A stretch of DNA of 64,000 bases, taken from the NCBI RefSeq assembly GCF_001187915.1, contig NZ_LGIU01000038.1, positions 1-64,000 on the forward strand, in the 5' to 3' direction. Below the pieces are notes generated by a model. It had not been told where the DNA came from. It was given only the letters and a program-made list of their open reading frames with translations, and did no database searches. A program made the position numbers and the translations under genes. The stretch is from Arthrobacter sp. RIT-PI-e. Its GTDB lineage: Bacteria; Actinomycetota; Actinomycetes; Actinomycetales; Micrococcaceae. This document shows, in pieces, positions 42,711-51,918 of this stretch. The number at the start of each line of letters is the position of its first letter. Within the stretch, counting starts at the first letter, position 1.

Positions 42711-43606
42711 GGTGTCCTCTTCTGTGCGACGGGTCCCGGTACCGCGCGACCGGTCAGGGCCCTCGCCGCGATCCTGAGCTTGACGGGGTCGGGGACGCGG
42801 ACGCGTGCCCGGAGGAGTTGCTCGGCCGGCGTCGCACGCAGCCGCGAGGCGAGCTCGGTGAACAACCCCTGTGCCAGGGCCACCGCGCGGCGGGCGTTGA
42901 TCGGCAGACCCGGGAGCGCGGCGGCCGAGATGCGGAGGTCGTCGTCGATGTCGTCGAGGAGGCGGATCTTGTCCGCCTCGGAGAAGCTCCCGGGCCGCAC
43001 CCCCGGGAAGTAGCTCCGACCTAGGGTGGAGAAGTCCTCGGCGAGGTCGCGGAGGAAGTTGATCTTCTGGAACGCGGCCCCGAGGTGGCGTGCACCGTCC
43101 ACCAGTACCGCCTCCTCATGGGCGGGGACACTCCGGCCCACCAGGAACGCCCGGAGGCACATCAGCCCCACCACCTCGGCGGATCCGTAGACGTAGCGGT
43201 CGAAGGACTCCTGCGTGTGCTCGGTCTGCGTGAGGTCGGCGCGCATGGAGGCGAAGAACGGCCGGGTCAGCTCCACGCCGATCCCCGTGGATCGTGCGGT
43301 GACGGCGAACGCGTGGACTACCAGGTTGGCGCTGTAGCCGGTGCCCATGGCGGTCTCGGTGTCCCGTTCCAGGCCGTCGAGCAGCTCACCCACGGCGGCG
43401 ACGTCGAGCCCCGCACCCGCGGCCGCGCCGTCCACGATCTCGTCGGCCACCCGCACCAGGGCGTACACGGCCTCGATGCGGCGCCGGGTGGCGGCGTCGA
43501 GGATCCGGGAGGCCATCCCGAAGGAGGTGGAGTAGCACCGGATCACCTCGGCGGAGGTCTTCAGTGCCGCCGCGTCGTAGCGCGCCAGCGAGGTCTCGAC
43601 ACCCAC
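42707..43606 (-). CDS. crtB: Phytoene synthase
   Basis: Condenses two GGPP to phytoene. 299 residues of the trans-isoprenyl-diphosphate (squalene/phytoene) fold. First Asp motif in VRVADEIVDGAAAG (residues ~51–56); second in NFLRDLAEDFSTLGRSYFP. SFGMASRILDAATRRRIEAV and YVYGSAEVVGLMCL are family segments. The ATG at 43606 abuts the crtE stop; overlaps crtI by 4 nt. Confidence 0.95.
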   Translation of the reverse strand: MGVETSLARYDAAALKTSAEVIRCYSTSFGMASRILDAATRRRIEAVYALVRVADEIVDGAAAGAGLDVAAVGELLDGLERDTETAMGTGYSANLVVHAFAVTARSTGIGVELTRPFFASMRADLTQTEHTQESFDRYVYGSAEVVGLMCLRAFLVGRSVPAHEEAVLVDGARHLGAAFQKINFLRDLAEDFSTLGRSYFPGVRPGSFSEADKIRLLDDIDDDLRISAAALPGLPINARRAVALAQGLFTELASRLRATPAEQLLRARVRVPDPVKLRIAARALTGRAVPGPVAQKRTP

Positions 43607-44674
43607 TCAGTGGACCCGGTCCACGACGGCGGTGACCACGGGCTCCAGCACGGCCCGGAGTGCGGGGGGCACGACGTCGGACCCGAGGTGGGTGCGGGCA
43701 CGGGCGGCGTAGTCCGCCGCGAGATCCGCCGAGTAGTCCCGGGCGCCGCTGTCCACGAGGATGCCGCGCACGTACTCGGCGTCGGCCGCGGACATCCCGG
43801 GGTGTCCCACCAGGGAGGCGATGCTCTCCCACTCGGGCCGGGCCGCCATGTAGGACATGAGGGCCGTGCGCTTGCCCTCGCGGAGGTCACCCCAGTTGGT
43901 CTTGCCGGTACGGGTCTCGTTGCCGAACACGCCGAGCAGGTCGTCGGCGATCTGGTAGGCGATCCCGGCGTCCTGCCCGAAGCGGCCGAGTCGCTCGATC
44001 AGGTCCTCGTCCGCACCCGCGAGCACGGCCCCCGCCTGCAGGGGCCCCTCGAAGGAGTAGACGGAGGTCTTGAGCCGCGCCATGTGCACGATGTGCTCCA
44101 GCGACGGCATGGCCGGGTCGAGGGCGGACTCGATGTCGAGGAACTCCCCCGCCGCCGACGCGAACACCGCCTCGTCGAGGATGTCGCCGAGCCGACGCCT
44201 GGTGGTCGGCGGGGCCTGGACGCGTTCGAGGAGACGGTAGGCGTTGGACAGCGCGAGGTCGCCCGCGATCACGCCCGCGGAGAAACCGATGTGGCTCGCG
44301 CCGTCGGCCGGCACCCCGGCGGTCTCGGCCAGGGTGCGGTAGCGGCCGGACACGTTCGGGATGCCCCGTCGGGTGAAGTCGCGGTCGATCACGTCGTCGT
44401 GCACGATCAGCGCGGTGTGCAGCAGCTCGAAGGCCGCCGCGAGCTCGGCCACGTTGTCCAGGTCCGTACCGCCCAGCATCTGGTAGGCGGAGACGACCAT
44501 CCGCGGACGGAACCGCTTGCCACCGGCGGTGCACCGCTCCAGGGTCTCCCACAGCGAGTGGTAGCCGGGCCCTATCCTGGCCGCCCGCGCCTTCGATTCC
44601 TCGAAGAACCTGGCGAGGGCACCCTCCACCTGCTCGAGCCCCGCGGGCTCGACCAGCAGAGTGTCCATGTCCAT
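43607..44674 (-). CDS. crtE: Geranylgeranyl diphosphate synthase
   Basis: Adds IPP units to allylic diphosphates to make GGPP for carotenoids. 355 residues. Seen: GGKRFRPRMVVSAYQMLGG, the first Asp-rich motif LIVHDDVIDRDFTRRG and the second QIADDLLGVFG with the following TGKTNWGDLREGKRTALMSY. I start at the ATG at 44674: codons before it (to an ATG at 44701) include TTA and TTT, very unlike the gene, and form a likely -10, so the mRNA may be leaderless. First gene of crtE-crtB-crtI, divergent from idi. Confidence 0.94.
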   Translation of the reverse strand: MDMDTLLVEPAGLEQVEGALARFFEESKARAARIGPGYHSLWETLERCTAGGKRFRPRMVVSAYQMLGGTDLDNVAELAAAFELLHTALIVHDDVIDRDFTRRGIPNVSGRYRTLAETAGVPADGASHIGFSAGVIAGDLALSNAYRLLERVQAPPTTRRRLGDILDEAVFASAAGEFLDIESALDPAMPSLEHIVHMARLKTSVYSFEGPLQAGAVLAGADEDLIERLGRFGQDAGIAYQIADDLLGVFGNETRTGKTNWGDLREGKRTALMSYMAARPEWESIASLVGHPGMSAADAEYVRGILVDSGARDYSADLAADYAARARTHLGSDVVPPALRAVLEPVVTAVVDRVH

Positions 44675-44678
44675 AGGT

Positions 44679-44684
44679 AAAGTA
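44679..44684 (-). promoter_or_regulatory. Possible -10 of a leaderless crtEBI transcript
   Basis: Minus-strand TACTTT lies 4 nt before the ATG at 44674 in an AT-rich patch (TTGTTTACTTTACC). A start ~5 nt downstream would coincide with the ATG. No good -35 is visible at 17–18 nt. Confidence 0.4.
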
Positions 44685-44757
44685 AACAACGGATGAGTCA
44701 TTACTGGCGAAACGGGAGGCAGCGGCCCCCGGATGCGGCGGTACCAGGGATTGCGCC

Positions 44758-44763
44758 TAGGAT
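44758..44763 (+). promoter_or_regulatory. Possible -10 of idi
   Basis: TAGGAT on the plus strand would start transcription near 44770, ~22 nt before the idi GTG. The crtE and idi promoters would then lie ~75 bp apart in one shared regulatory region. Confidence 0.45.
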
Positions 44764-44791
44764 ACGGGCGATCAGCGGAGGAAGTGCCACA

Positions 44792-45382
44792 GTGACCGGT
44801 CGAACAGTCGTCAGCGAGCAGGAGCTCGGCGAACACGCCCTCGGCACCGAGGTGGTGGTGCTCCTGGCGGAGGACGGTACCGCCCTGGGCACGCACGACA
44901 AGGCGACGGTCCACACGTCCGACACGCCCCTGCACCTCGCCTTCTCCACGCACGTGTTCGACGACGCCGGGCGGATCCTCGTGACGCGCCGCGCGCTGGA
45001 CAAGAAGGCGTGGCCCGGGGTCTGGACGAACTCCTTCTGCGGACACCCCGCCCCCGGGGAGGCGTTCGAGGACGCCGTCCGGCGCCGGGCTGCACGGGAA
45101 CTCGGGTTCACCGTCACGGACATCACCCCGGCGCTGCCCGATTTCCGGTACCGGGCCGTGGACGCCTCCGGGATCGTGGAGAACGAGATCTGCCCGGTGT
45201 ACACGGCCCGCGCCACCAGCACGGTGAGTGCCGCACCGGACGAGGTGATGGACCACCGGTGGGTGGACGTGGCGGAGCTGGTCCGCGCGGTCGCCGCCAC
45301 CCCCTGGGCCTTCAGCCCCTGGCTGACCCTCCAGCTTCCCCTGCTCTACCCCGCCGGTCCCGACGCACCAAGCCCGGCATGA
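44792..45382 (+). CDS. idi: Isopentenyl-diphosphate delta-isomerase, type I
   Basis: Interconverts IPP and DMAPP, feeding prenyl and carotenoid synthesis. 196 residues of Nudix fold: LHLAFSTHVFDDAGRILVTR, active Cys in WTNSFCGHPAPGEAFEDAV, RRRAARELGF and active Glu in IVENEICPVYTAR. The GTG at 44792 follows GGAGGA by 9 nt; a frame-open ATG at 44693 would overlap crtE and has no ribosome site. Divergent from crtE, which it supplies. A short hairpin (CGGCAT/ATGCCG, 45375–45390) covers the stop. Confidence 0.93.
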   Translation: MTGRTVVSEQELGEHALGTEVVVLLAEDGTALGTHDKATVHTSDTPLHLAFSTHVFDDAGRILVTRRALDKKAWPGVWTNSFCGHPAPGEAFEDAVRRRAARELGFTVTDITPALPDFRYRAVDASGIVENEICPVYTARATSTVSAAPDEVMDHRWVDVAELVRAVAATPWAFSPWLTLQLPLLYPAGPDAPSPA

Positions 45383-45442
45383 GCATGCCGAGCACGCAGC
45401 ACACGGACGCTTCCCGGTCCATGCCGCATCGGCCGTCCGCCC

Positions 45443-45955
45443 GGCACCGGTGACGCCAGGTCGACGACGACCGAGAAGAGTTCCGCCACGGCACTCCCCG
45501 GGGTCTCCCCCGCCGTCATCCTGGACAAGGCGTGCCTGTCCGGTCTCAGCGCGGTGATCGACGCCGCCCGGCTCGTCCGCAGGGGTGAGGCCTCCGTGGC
45601 GGGCGGTCAGGAGTCGGTGACCGACGGCCGGTAGCGCAGGGGCGGGAGCGCGGTGCTGGGCGCGGACGAGGGCGGCCGCCCCGCGACCCCCATGGACCCC
45701 CGGGCGAGGCTCGGCCCGTCCTCCCCCGGACGGCGCGATCACGGCGGGGAACTCAGCCCCCTGTCCGACGGGGCGGCCGCTCCCGTGGTGACCAGGCGGG
45801 CACGCGCCGAGGAGCTGGGCTCATGGGCCGTGGCGGTGCCGGGTTCCCCGGGCCAGGTGGCAGGACCGGACGACTCCCTGCACTCCGCCCCGGAACCGGC
45901 CCGGCGCGGTACGGGGAGATCGGCCGTGCACTGTGCGGTGGCGGAATCAGGGTGA
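45443..45955 (+). pseudogene. Relic of a thiolase (acetyl-CoA acyltransferase) gene
   Basis: One frame carries two thiolase pieces interrupted by a TAG at 45632–45634. The first (45443–45631) reads PGVSPAVILDKACLSGLSAV then IDAARLVRRGEASVAGGQES, matching the nucleophile-Cys region (xxNKxCLSGLxA...VVAGGxESM). The second (45653–45955) holds DEGGRP, LSDGAAAPVVTRRARAEELG and GQVAGPDDSLHS, matching the region 'ISDGAAAVVV..RAEELG..G.VAGPD.S'. The middle (~120 residues), the N-terminus and the C-terminal His/Cys domain are missing, and there is no start. A decayed gene rather than a functional one. Apart from it, 45383–46061 holds nothing recognisable. Confidence 0.75.
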
Positions 45956-46061
45956 GGCCCTGCTGCTCTGGTGCCAGGCGGCCCCGAGCACGGTCGGGGC
46001 ATGCCGTGTGCCCGCGGTACCGCCCTGGAGGGGTGCGGCGCCGTTCCCGTCCCCGGACATG

Positions 46062-46101
46062 ACAGGAGCCCTGCTTCCACGAGGGGAAGCAGGGCTCCTG
46101 T
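46062..46101 (-). terminator. Terminator of rplJL
   Basis: Perfect 17-bp inverted repeat (46062–46078 / 46085–46101) with a 6-nt loop, 41 nt after the rplL stop. The longest perfect stem apart from the fusA one in this window. Confidence 0.9.
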
Positions 46102-46142
46102 TCTCACTGTCGTGACCCGGCCGGGCCGCGGACAGCGGGGTG

Positions 46143-46520
46143 TTACTTGAGGGTGACGGTGGCTCCGGCGGCCTCGAGGGTCTCCTTGGCCTTCTCCGCA
46201 GCTTCCTTGGTGGCGCCTTCGAGGACGGCCTTGGGGGCGCTGTCGACGACGTCCTTGGCTTCCTTGAGGCCCAGCGAGGTGAGCGCGCGGACTTCCTTGA
46301 TCACTGCGATCTTCTTGTCACCGGCAGCCTCGAGGATGACGTCGAACTCGGTCTGCTCCTCGGCCTCGGCCTCGGCTCCGCCACCGGCGGGGCCTGCGAC
46401 TGCAACTGCGGCAGCGGTGACGTCGAAGGTCTCCTCGAACAACTTCACGAAGTCCGAGAGTTCGATGATGGACAGTTCCTTGAAAGCCTCGATGAGCTCT
46501 TCGTTGGTGAGCTTCGCCAT
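46143..46520 (-). CDS. rplL: 50S ribosomal protein L7/L12
   Basis: Stalk protein that recruits translational GTPases. 125 residues: N-terminal dimer domain [20 protein letters not shown], Ala/Gly/Glu hinge ([20 protein letters not shown]) and C-terminal domain [25 protein letters not shown]. The ATG at 46520 is chosen over an upstream ATG at 46553 because it starts the conserved protein. Transcript ends at the terminator; rpoB does not follow. Confidence 0.98.
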   Translation of the reverse strand: MAKLTNEELIEAFKELSIIELSDFVKLFEETFDVTAAAVAVAGPAGGGAEAEAEEQTEFDVILEAAGDKKIAVIKEVRALTSLGLKEAKDVVDSAPKAVLEGATKEAAEKAKETLEAAGATVTLK

Positions 46521-46579
46521 GGGTGGCGTCCTTCCTTCAGTGGTGCACTGCACCTTCAGTAATGGGGGAGAAGCGGAAA

Positions 46580-47179
46580 CTAGTTCGCTTCGGGTGCTGC
46601 GGCTTCCTCGACGGGAGCTTCGGCGGGGGCCTCTGCGGGAGCAGCGGTCTCCTCGGCAGCAGGAGCGTCGGCGTCCGCTGCCGGAGCAGCGCCGCTTCCC
46701 TCCTCGAGCTTGACGCGCAATGCGTCCACGGTGCGTGCCAGTGAGGACATCGGCGCCTTGAGGACGGCGGCCACACGGGCGAGCTGCAGTTCACGTGACT
46801 CGAGAGCTGCGAGTGCGACCACCTCGGAAGCGGCGAGGGCCTTGCCCTCGAAGATCCCGGTCTTGATGACGAGCTTCGGGTTGGCTTTCGCGAAATCCGT
46901 GAGGCTCTTGGCAGCAGCTACGGCGTCACCCTTGATGAACGCGATCGCGGTGGGTCCGGCCAGCTGGCCATCGAACGCGTCGATGCCCGCTTCCTTCGCC
47001 GCGATGCCTGTCAGGGTGTTCTTGACGACCGAGAACTTGTTGTCCGCACCCAGGGCGCGGCGGAGTTCCTTCAGCTGAGCAACGGTGAGCCCGCGGTATT
47101 CGGTCAGGACAGCGGCGGTGGAGTCCTTGAAATCGGTGGTGATCTCATCCACTGCAGAAACCTTGGTTGGCGTTGCCAT
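46580..47179 (-). CDS. rplJ: 50S ribosomal protein L10
   Basis: Stalk base that binds L7/L12 dimers and, in many bacteria, its own mRNA leader. 199 residues: [55 protein letters not shown], then L12-binding helix and a ~40-residue Ala/Glu/Pro tail. ATG at 47179 with GGAGG. Confidence 0.97.
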   Translation of the reverse strand: MATPTKVSAVDEITTDFKDSTAAVLTEYRGLTVAQLKELRRALGADNKFSVVKNTLTGIAAKEAGIDAFDGQLAGPTAIAFIKGDAVAAAKSLTDFAKANPKLVIKTGIFEGKALAASEVVALAALESRELQLARVAAVLKAPMSSLARTVDALRVKLEEGSGAAPAADADAPAAEETAAPAEAPAEAPVEEAAAPEAN

Positions 47180-47400
47180 AACCCTCCTTCCGGGGGAATA
47201 TGCGCCGGCTTCCCAGCTCCAATGGAAACGCCCCGCGCAGATGCACGGGGCTGGACTCGACACGGACATGATCCGTGGAGAGGAGCTTCGTTCACCTGCG
47301 TAGGCCGTCCCTTCACGGGAGCTTTCGGATCTTCGTCCTTCTCGGGATCTCACGACGAATCGTGGGGAGCGAGCGGAGTGGACCGACCGACGGTCTTTGG
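47180..47400 (-). promoter_or_regulatory. Long rplJ leader, probable L10-type autoregulatory leader
   Basis: About 220 nt of untranslated RNA between the predicted start and rplJ. A hairpin at 47231–47250 (8 bp with one G·U, 4-nt loop) lies ~50 nt before the ATG, the position where L10(L12)4-binding leaders usually have their conserved stem. Family assignment is by position and shape only. Confidence 0.5.
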
Positions 47401-47407
47401 TACTTCA

Positions 47408-47436
47408 AGAGTACGTGAGGACCCCGGGCACGCCAA
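47408..47436 (-). promoter_or_regulatory. Promoter of rplJL
   Basis: Minus-strand TTGGCG (47436–47431), exactly 17 nt, TACTCT (47413–47408). It lies between the rplKA terminator and the L10 leader. Confidence 0.7.
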
Positions 47437-47469
47437 ATCGCGGGAGCGGGCGACGGATGGGGGCAAAGC

Positions 47470-47502
47470 GGAAGCCCCGCAGCTCTGTGCTGCGGGGCTT
47501 CC
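47470..47502 (-). terminator. Terminator of rplKA
   Basis: Perfect 14-bp stem (47470–47483 / 47489–47502), loop TCTGT, 38 nt after the rplA stop. Confidence 0.88.
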
Positions 47503-47540
47503 TGGGTCGCGGCGACCCGCGATGGTGCTCTCGGGTGGGA

Positions 47541-48245
47541 CTAGACCGCGAACACCTTGGTGACGTTCGGGTCCACGGAGATCCCGGGGCCGAACGTCGT
47601 GGAGACGGTGGCCTTCTGGATGTACCGGCCCTTGGACGCCGAGGGCTTCAGGCGGAGGATCTCCTCGAGTGCAGCGGCGTAGTTCTCGCCGAGCTTCTGC
47701 TCGTCGAAGGACACCTTGCCGATGATGAAGTGCAGGTTCGAGTGCTTGTCCACGCGGAAGTCGATCTTTCCGCCCTTGATGTCCGTGACGGCCTTGGCGA
47801 CGTCCGGGGTGACGGTGCCGGTCTTCGGGTTCGGCATCAGGTTGCGGGGGCCCAGGATCTTCCCGAGGCGTCCCACCTTGCCCATGAGGTCCGGCGTCGC
47901 GACCGCGGCGTCGAAGTCGGTCCAGCCGCCCGACACCTTCTCGATCATGTCGTCCGAGCCCACGAAGTCGGCCCCGGCGGCGATGGCCGCCTCGGCCTTC
48001 TCGCCCGTGGCGAACACGAGGACGCGAGCCGTCTTACCGGTGCCGTGGGGCAGGTTGACCGTTCCGCGGACCATCTGGTCGGCCTTGCGGGGGTCGACGC
48101 CGAGGCGGAAGGAGACCTCCACCGTGGCGTCGAACTTCGACGGGTTGGTCTCCTTCGCCAGGGTCACTGCGTCGAGGGGCGTGTACTGCTTGTCCGCCTC
48201 GATCTTCCCTGCAGCTCCCTTGTATGCTTTGCTGCGCTGTGCCAT
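47541..48245 (-). CDS. rplA: 50S ribosomal protein L1
   Basis: L1-stalk protein; in E. coli represses its own operon. 234 residues: [80 protein letters not shown] and [17 protein letters not shown] at 48245 with AAGGAGAG; upstream open frame is not conserved. Confidence 0.98.
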   Translation of the reverse strand: MAQRSKAYKGAAGKIEADKQYTPLDAVTLAKETNPSKFDATVEVSFRLGVDPRKADQMVRGTVNLPHGTGKTARVLVFATGEKAEAAIAAGADFVGSDDMIEKVSGGWTDFDAAVATPDLMGKVGRLGKILGPRNLMPNPKTGTVTPDVAKAVTDIKGGKIDFRVDKHSNLHFIIGKVSFDEQKLGENYAAALEEILRLKPSASKGRYIQKATVSTTFGPGISVDPNVTKVFAV

Positions 48246-48388
48246 CTGCTTGCTCTCCTTTTGCAGTCGTGGTCCACGGGCCGCGCCGGGCCCTGCCACT
48301 CACGCCGTCGCCGGTGCGGCGCCGTCGTGCTCATGAATTGTCTGGTGCCCGGTGCCGGAGGAACCGGCGGGGCGGGGGGTGTGGGTGA

Positions 48389-48820
48389 TCAGCCCTCGAC
48401 CGTGATGCCCATGGAGCGGGCGGTACCGGCGATGATCTTGGCGGCTGCCTGGACGTCGTTGGCGTTCAGGTCCTCCATCTTCATGGTGGCGATCTCCTCC
48501 ACCTGGGCGTTGGTCAGCTTCGCGACCTTGACGGTGTGCGGCGTACCCGAGCCCTTGGCCACTCCGGCTGCCTTCTTGATGAGCTCGGCGGCCGGCGGGG
48601 TCTTCGTGACGAACGTGAACGAGCGGTCCTCGTACACCGTGATCTCCACGGGGATGACGTTTCCGCGCTGGGATTCCGTCGCGGCGTTGTACGCCTTGCA
48701 GAATTCCATGATGTTGACACCGTGCTGTCCGAGCGCAGGACCAATGGGGGGAGCCGGGTTGGCGGCACCTGCATTGATCTGCAGCTTGATGAGGCCGGTG
48801 ACCTTCTTCTTGGGGGCCAT
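48389..48820 (-). CDS. rplK: 50S ribosomal protein L11
   Basis: GTPase-centre protein, thiopeptide target. 143 residues: [58 protein letters not shown] and [20 protein letters not shown]. Pro residues of the thiostrepton region ([11 protein letters not shown]) are wild type. ATG at 48820. First gene of rplK-rplA. Confidence 0.98.
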
Positions 48821-48847
48821 GAAAGGGTCCTTCTCTTACATTGCGTT

Positions 48848-48899
48848 CCCGCGGGACAGGAGCGTCCTGCGGGCTGGTGGCCATCATGGCGTGATGGCC
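48848..48899 (-). terminator. Two hairpins between nusG and rplK
   Basis: GGCCATCA/TGATGGCC (48879–48899, loop 5) and, behind it, CCCGC...GCGGG with inner GGAC/GTCC (48848–48873). The first lies 42 nt after the nusG stop. Partial termination between secE-nusG and rplKA is likely. Confidence 0.55.
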
Positions 48900-48941
48900 T
48901 CGCCGACGCCGTCCGGCCAAGCGAGCCGGGGCGTCGAAGTT

Positions 48942-49832
48942 CTAGGAGATCTTGGTGACCTGGCTGTAGGAGAGCGTGACCGGGGTCTCGCGCTCGAAGA
49001 TCGAGACGAGCACCACGAGCTGCTGGGACTCGTGCTTGATCTCGGAGATGCTGGCGGGCAGCGTCTCGAAGGGGCCCTCGTTGACGGTCACGGACTCGCC
49101 GATCTCGAAGTTCACGGTCGCCGGCGTGAAAGCGGGCTGGACCGGCTTCCCCGACTCCGCGTCCGTGTGGACGATGGTGTGCTCGAGCATCGAGAACACC
49201 TCGGAGAGGCTCAGCGGTACCGGGTTGTGTGCGTTCCCCACGAAACCGGTCACACCCGGCGTGTGGCGGACCGCACCCCAGGACTCGTCGGTGAGTTCCA
49301 TCCGGACCAGGACGTAGCCGGGGATGCGCACACGGTTGACGATCTTCCGCGTGGTGTTCTTGATCTCCACGACCTCCTCCATGGGCACCTGGATCTCGAA
49401 GATGAAATCCTCCATGTCCAGGGTCTGGATGCGGGTCTCGAGGTTCGCCTTCACGCGGTTCTCGTAGCCGGCGTAGGAGTGGATGACGTACCAGTCACCC
49501 TCCTGGCGGCGCAGTTTGGCCTTGAAGTCCGCGACCGGGTCCGCTGCGGAAGCATCGATCTCGGCGACGATTCCTTCCGCCTCGACCTCCTCCTCGGTCG
49601 GGGCTATCGCGCCGGGCGTGTCCAGCCCGGGGCCGACGACGTCGAGCTCGGCGTCGTCCGCGAGGAGCCCGCCCTCGGCGGCCACCTCGGTGTCAGCCGT
49701 GTGCTCGGCCACCTCGGAGTCGTCGGCGGACGCGTCGACGGCGGAGGCCTCGGCCTCCACCTGCGCTCCGTACTCCTCGTCGTCCAGACCGTCCTCGGGG
49801 GAGATCTGCTGTTCGAGTTCTTGCTCCGACAC
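48942..49832 (-). CDS. nusG: Transcription termination/antitermination protein NusG
   Basis: Binds RNA polymerase and couples it to Rho or S10. 296 residues: a ~110-residue acidic N-terminal extension (Glu/Asp/Ala-rich), then the NGN domain ([55 protein letters not shown]) and the KOW domain ([20 protein letters not shown]). The extension is usual in Actinobacteria. GTG at 49832 starts the conserved end SEQELEQQ; frame upstream is not conserved. Confidence 0.97.
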   Translation of the reverse strand: MSEQELEQQISPEDGLDDEEYGAQVEAEASAVDASADDSEVAEHTADTEVAAEGGLLADDAELDVVGPGLDTPGAIAPTEEEVEAEGIVAEIDASAADPVADFKAKLRRQEGDWYVIHSYAGYENRVKANLETRIQTLDMEDFIFEIQVPMEEVVEIKNTTRKIVNRVRIPGYVLVRMELTDESWGAVRHTPGVTGFVGNAHNPVPLSLSEVFSMLEHTIVHTDAESGKPVQPAFTPATVNFEIGESVTVNEGPFETLPASISEIKHESQQLVVLVSIFERETPVTLSYSQVTKIS

Positions 49833-49930
49833 CTTGCCGCCTGCTTTCTGACATTCTTCAGCGTTGTCTTGCTTGTCTGTGGCCGGCCCCCGTACCTCGG
49901 TACCGGGACCGGTGCGTTGCCCCGCTCCGG

Positions 49931-50185
49931 TCAGCGCCCGAAGACCCATCCGGCGCCGAACCCGAACAGGAAGTCCAGGGCCGTGACGATCAGCATCATG
50001 ATGACCACGAAGGCGAGGACGGTGATGGTGAAGCGGACCAGTTCGCGGCGGGTGGGAGTGACCACCTTCCCGAGCTCCGCGAGGACCTGCCGGACGAACA
50101 GCGCGATACGGGAGAAGAACCCGCGCTTGGTGTCCTTCTTGCCTGAAGGCCCTCCCGTGGAACTACTCGCAGCGGTATCGGTCAC
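49931..50185 (-). CDS. secE: Preprotein translocase subunit SecE
   Basis: Small clamp subunit of SecYEG. 84 residues: soluble N-terminus, amphipathic helix [20 protein letters not shown] with the conserved TPTRREL, and one membrane helix [20 protein letters not shown]. The GTG at 50185 has GAGG 6–7 nt upstream; an ATG at 50197 lacks a ribosome site. Located between tRNA-Trp and nusG, the standard place. Confidence 0.95.
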   Translation of the reverse strand: MTDTAASSSTGGPSGKKDTKRGFFSRIALFVRQVLAELGKVVTPTRRELVRFTITVLAFVVIMMLIVTALDFLFGFGAGWVFGR

Positions 50186-50335
50186 CGTCAACCTCATCAA
50201 TCTGTGTGGTCGCCCAGCCGGACCACCGATGGCGCCCCAGCTGATCGAACGTACTGGGACGCGGGGCTCATGCCCGCGCCGGGACGTGATCTTTCTCTGC
50301 CGCACCCTCAGCGTTCGTGCTGTGAGGGTCACGCG

Positions 50336-50408
50336 CAGGGCAGACAGGACTCGAACCTGCAACCTGCGGTTTTGGAGACCGCTGCGCTACCAATTGCGCC
50401 ACTACCCT
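50336..50408 (-). tRNA. trnW: tRNA-Trp (CCA anticodon)
   Basis: 73 nt, read on the minus strand: acceptor AGGGTAG pairs with CTGCCCT, discriminator G, D-arm with TTGGTAG, anticodon loop CTCCAAA (anticodon CCA), T-arm GGTTCGAGTCC. The CCA end is not encoded. A 7-bp hairpin (ACCCTCA/TGAGGGT, 50304–50329) follows before secE. Confidence 0.95.
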
Positions 50409-50491
50409 ATGGTGATCGAACACTTCCTGCGTCCACTCCGGTGAGGCCTGCGAGGGCACGAACCATCATGGTGTTTCAACACCGAGGGACA

Positions 50492-50520
50492 AGTCTACGC
50501 ACTCCGCGCCGGAACGTCGA
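50492..50520 (-). promoter_or_regulatory. Promoter of tRNA-Trp / secE-nusG
   Basis: Minus-strand TCGACG (50520–50515), 17 nt, TAGACT (50497–50492), ~80 nt before the tRNA. Confidence 0.5.
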
Positions 50521-50654
50521 ACCGGCGTCGCGTTCCCGCCGGGACGGCGGTTCCGGCACGCGTACGGCCCGGTGGCCTCCTCGACCTCCGGACCCGCGTC
50601 CCCGCCCGTCAGCACCTAAGCTGGGACCGGCCACAGATTCTCACGGAACGGGAC

Positions 50655-51893
50655 ATGATGAACGCGACCTCCGACGACGCCCGCCGGGCAGCCCTCCCCC
50701 GTATCTCCCAGCGGATCGGTTCGATCACGGAGTCCGCCACCCTGGCGGTGGATGCCCGCGCCAAGGCCCTCAAGGCCGCCGGCCGCCCCGTGATCGGTTT
50801 CGGGGCCGGTGAACCCGACTTCCCCACCCCGGACTACGTGGTGGAGGCGGCCGTCGCTGCCGCCCGGGAGCCGAAGTTCCACCGCTACTCACCGGCCGCG
50901 GGGCTTCCGCAGCTCCGCGAGGCGATCGCCGGGAAGACCCTGCGCGATTCCGGGTACGCCGTCGACCCCGCCCAGGTCCTGGTGACCAACGGGGGCAAGC
51001 AGGCGGTGTACGAATCCTTCGCGGCGCTCCTGGATCCCGGGGACGAGGTCCTGGTGCCCTCACCCTTCTGGACCACCTACCCGGAGGTCATCACCCTCGC
51101 CGGGGGCGTGCCCATGGAGGTGTTCGCCGGCCCCGAGCAGGGCTACCTCGTCACGGTGGACCAGTTGGAGGCGGCCCTGACACCGCGCACCAAGGTGCTG
51201 CTGTTCGTCTCCCCCTCCAACCCCACCGGTGCGGTGTACGGGCCGGAGGCCGTCCGGGAGATCGGCGAGTGGGCGGCCGAGCGCGGCCTGTGGGTGGTGA
51301 CGGACGAGATCTACGAGCACCTGACGTACGACGACGTCCCCTTCACCTCGATCGCCACCGCGGCGCCCTCGCTGGGCGACAGGGTGGTGATCCTCAACGG
51401 TGTGGCGAAGACCTACGCCATGACCGGCTGGCGCGTGGGATGGATGGTGGGCCCGAAGGACCTCGTCAAGGCCGCCACGAACCTGCAGTCCCACGCCACG
51501 TCCAACGTGGCCAACGTGTCGCAGATGGCCGCGCTGGCCGCCGTCTCGGGCCCGCTGACGGCGGTGGACGAGATGAAAATGGCCTTCGACCGCCGTCGCC
51601 GCGCCATGGTGGACGGCCTGAACGCGATCGACGGCGTCGAGTGCCCCACCCCGCACGGCGCGTTCTACGCGTACGCGGACGTACGTCCGCTCCTCGGCAG
51701 GAGCCTCGCCGGCGCCACCCCGGCGACGTCGGCCGAACTGGCCACACTGATCCTGGAGAAGGTGGAGGTGGCGGTGGTGCCGGGCGAGGCCTTCGGTCCC
51801 AGCGGCTATCTGCGCCTCTCCTACGCCCTCGGCGACGAGGACCTCGCCACGGGCGTGGGGCGGCTCCAGGAGTTCCTGGGATCGGCCCGCTGA
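50655..51893 (+). CDS. Class I aminotransferase, probable aspartate aminotransferase
   Basis: PLP enzyme of fold type I moving amino groups between aspartate (or a related amino acid) and 2-oxoglutarate. 412 residues. Seen: [55 protein letters not shown], the PLP-Lys in [16 protein letters not shown] and the carboxylate-binding Arg in [12 protein letters not shown]. Subfamily I-gamma (Thermus-like AspAT) is likely; prephenate or other side activity cannot be excluded. ATG at 50655, with a second at 50658. Divergent from tRNA-Trp. Confidence 0.93.
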   Translation: MMNATSDDARRAALPRISQRIGSITESATLAVDARAKALKAAGRPVIGFGAGEPDFPTPDYVVEAAVAAAREPKFHRYSPAAGLPQLREAIAGKTLRDSGYAVDPAQVLVTNGGKQAVYESFAALLDPGDEVLVPSPFWTTYPEVITLAGGVPMEVFAGPEQGYLVTVDQLEAALTPRTKVLLFVSPSNPTGAVYGPEAVREIGEWAAERGLWVVTDEIYEHLTYDDVPFTSIATAAPSLGDRVVILNGVAKTYAMTGWRVGWMVGPKDLVKAATNLQSHATSNVANVSQMAALAAVSGPLTAVDEMKMAFDRRRRAMVDGLNAIDGVECPTPHGAFYAYADVRPLLGRSLAGATPATSAELATLILEKVEVAVVPGEAFGPSGYLRLSYALGDEDLATGVGRLQEFLGSAR

Positions 51894-51918
51894 CGACCCG
51901 CTGGTCCCCGTGCCCGAC

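Noticed and set aside
44675-44701. ATG at 44701 as the crtE start
   Set aside because: The nine extra codons have AT-rich codons foreign to the gene and contain a promoter-like -10; no ribosome site.
45383-46061. Insertion-sequence scar as the cause of the gap after idi
   Set aside because: No terminal inverted repeats, target duplications or transposase fragments; the gap is better explained by the decayed thiolase gene.
47397-50444. 1015-codon plus-strand frame across rplA, rplK, nusG and secE
   Set aside because: It runs through terminators, spacers and tRNA-Trp and is antisense to known genes; no protein features.
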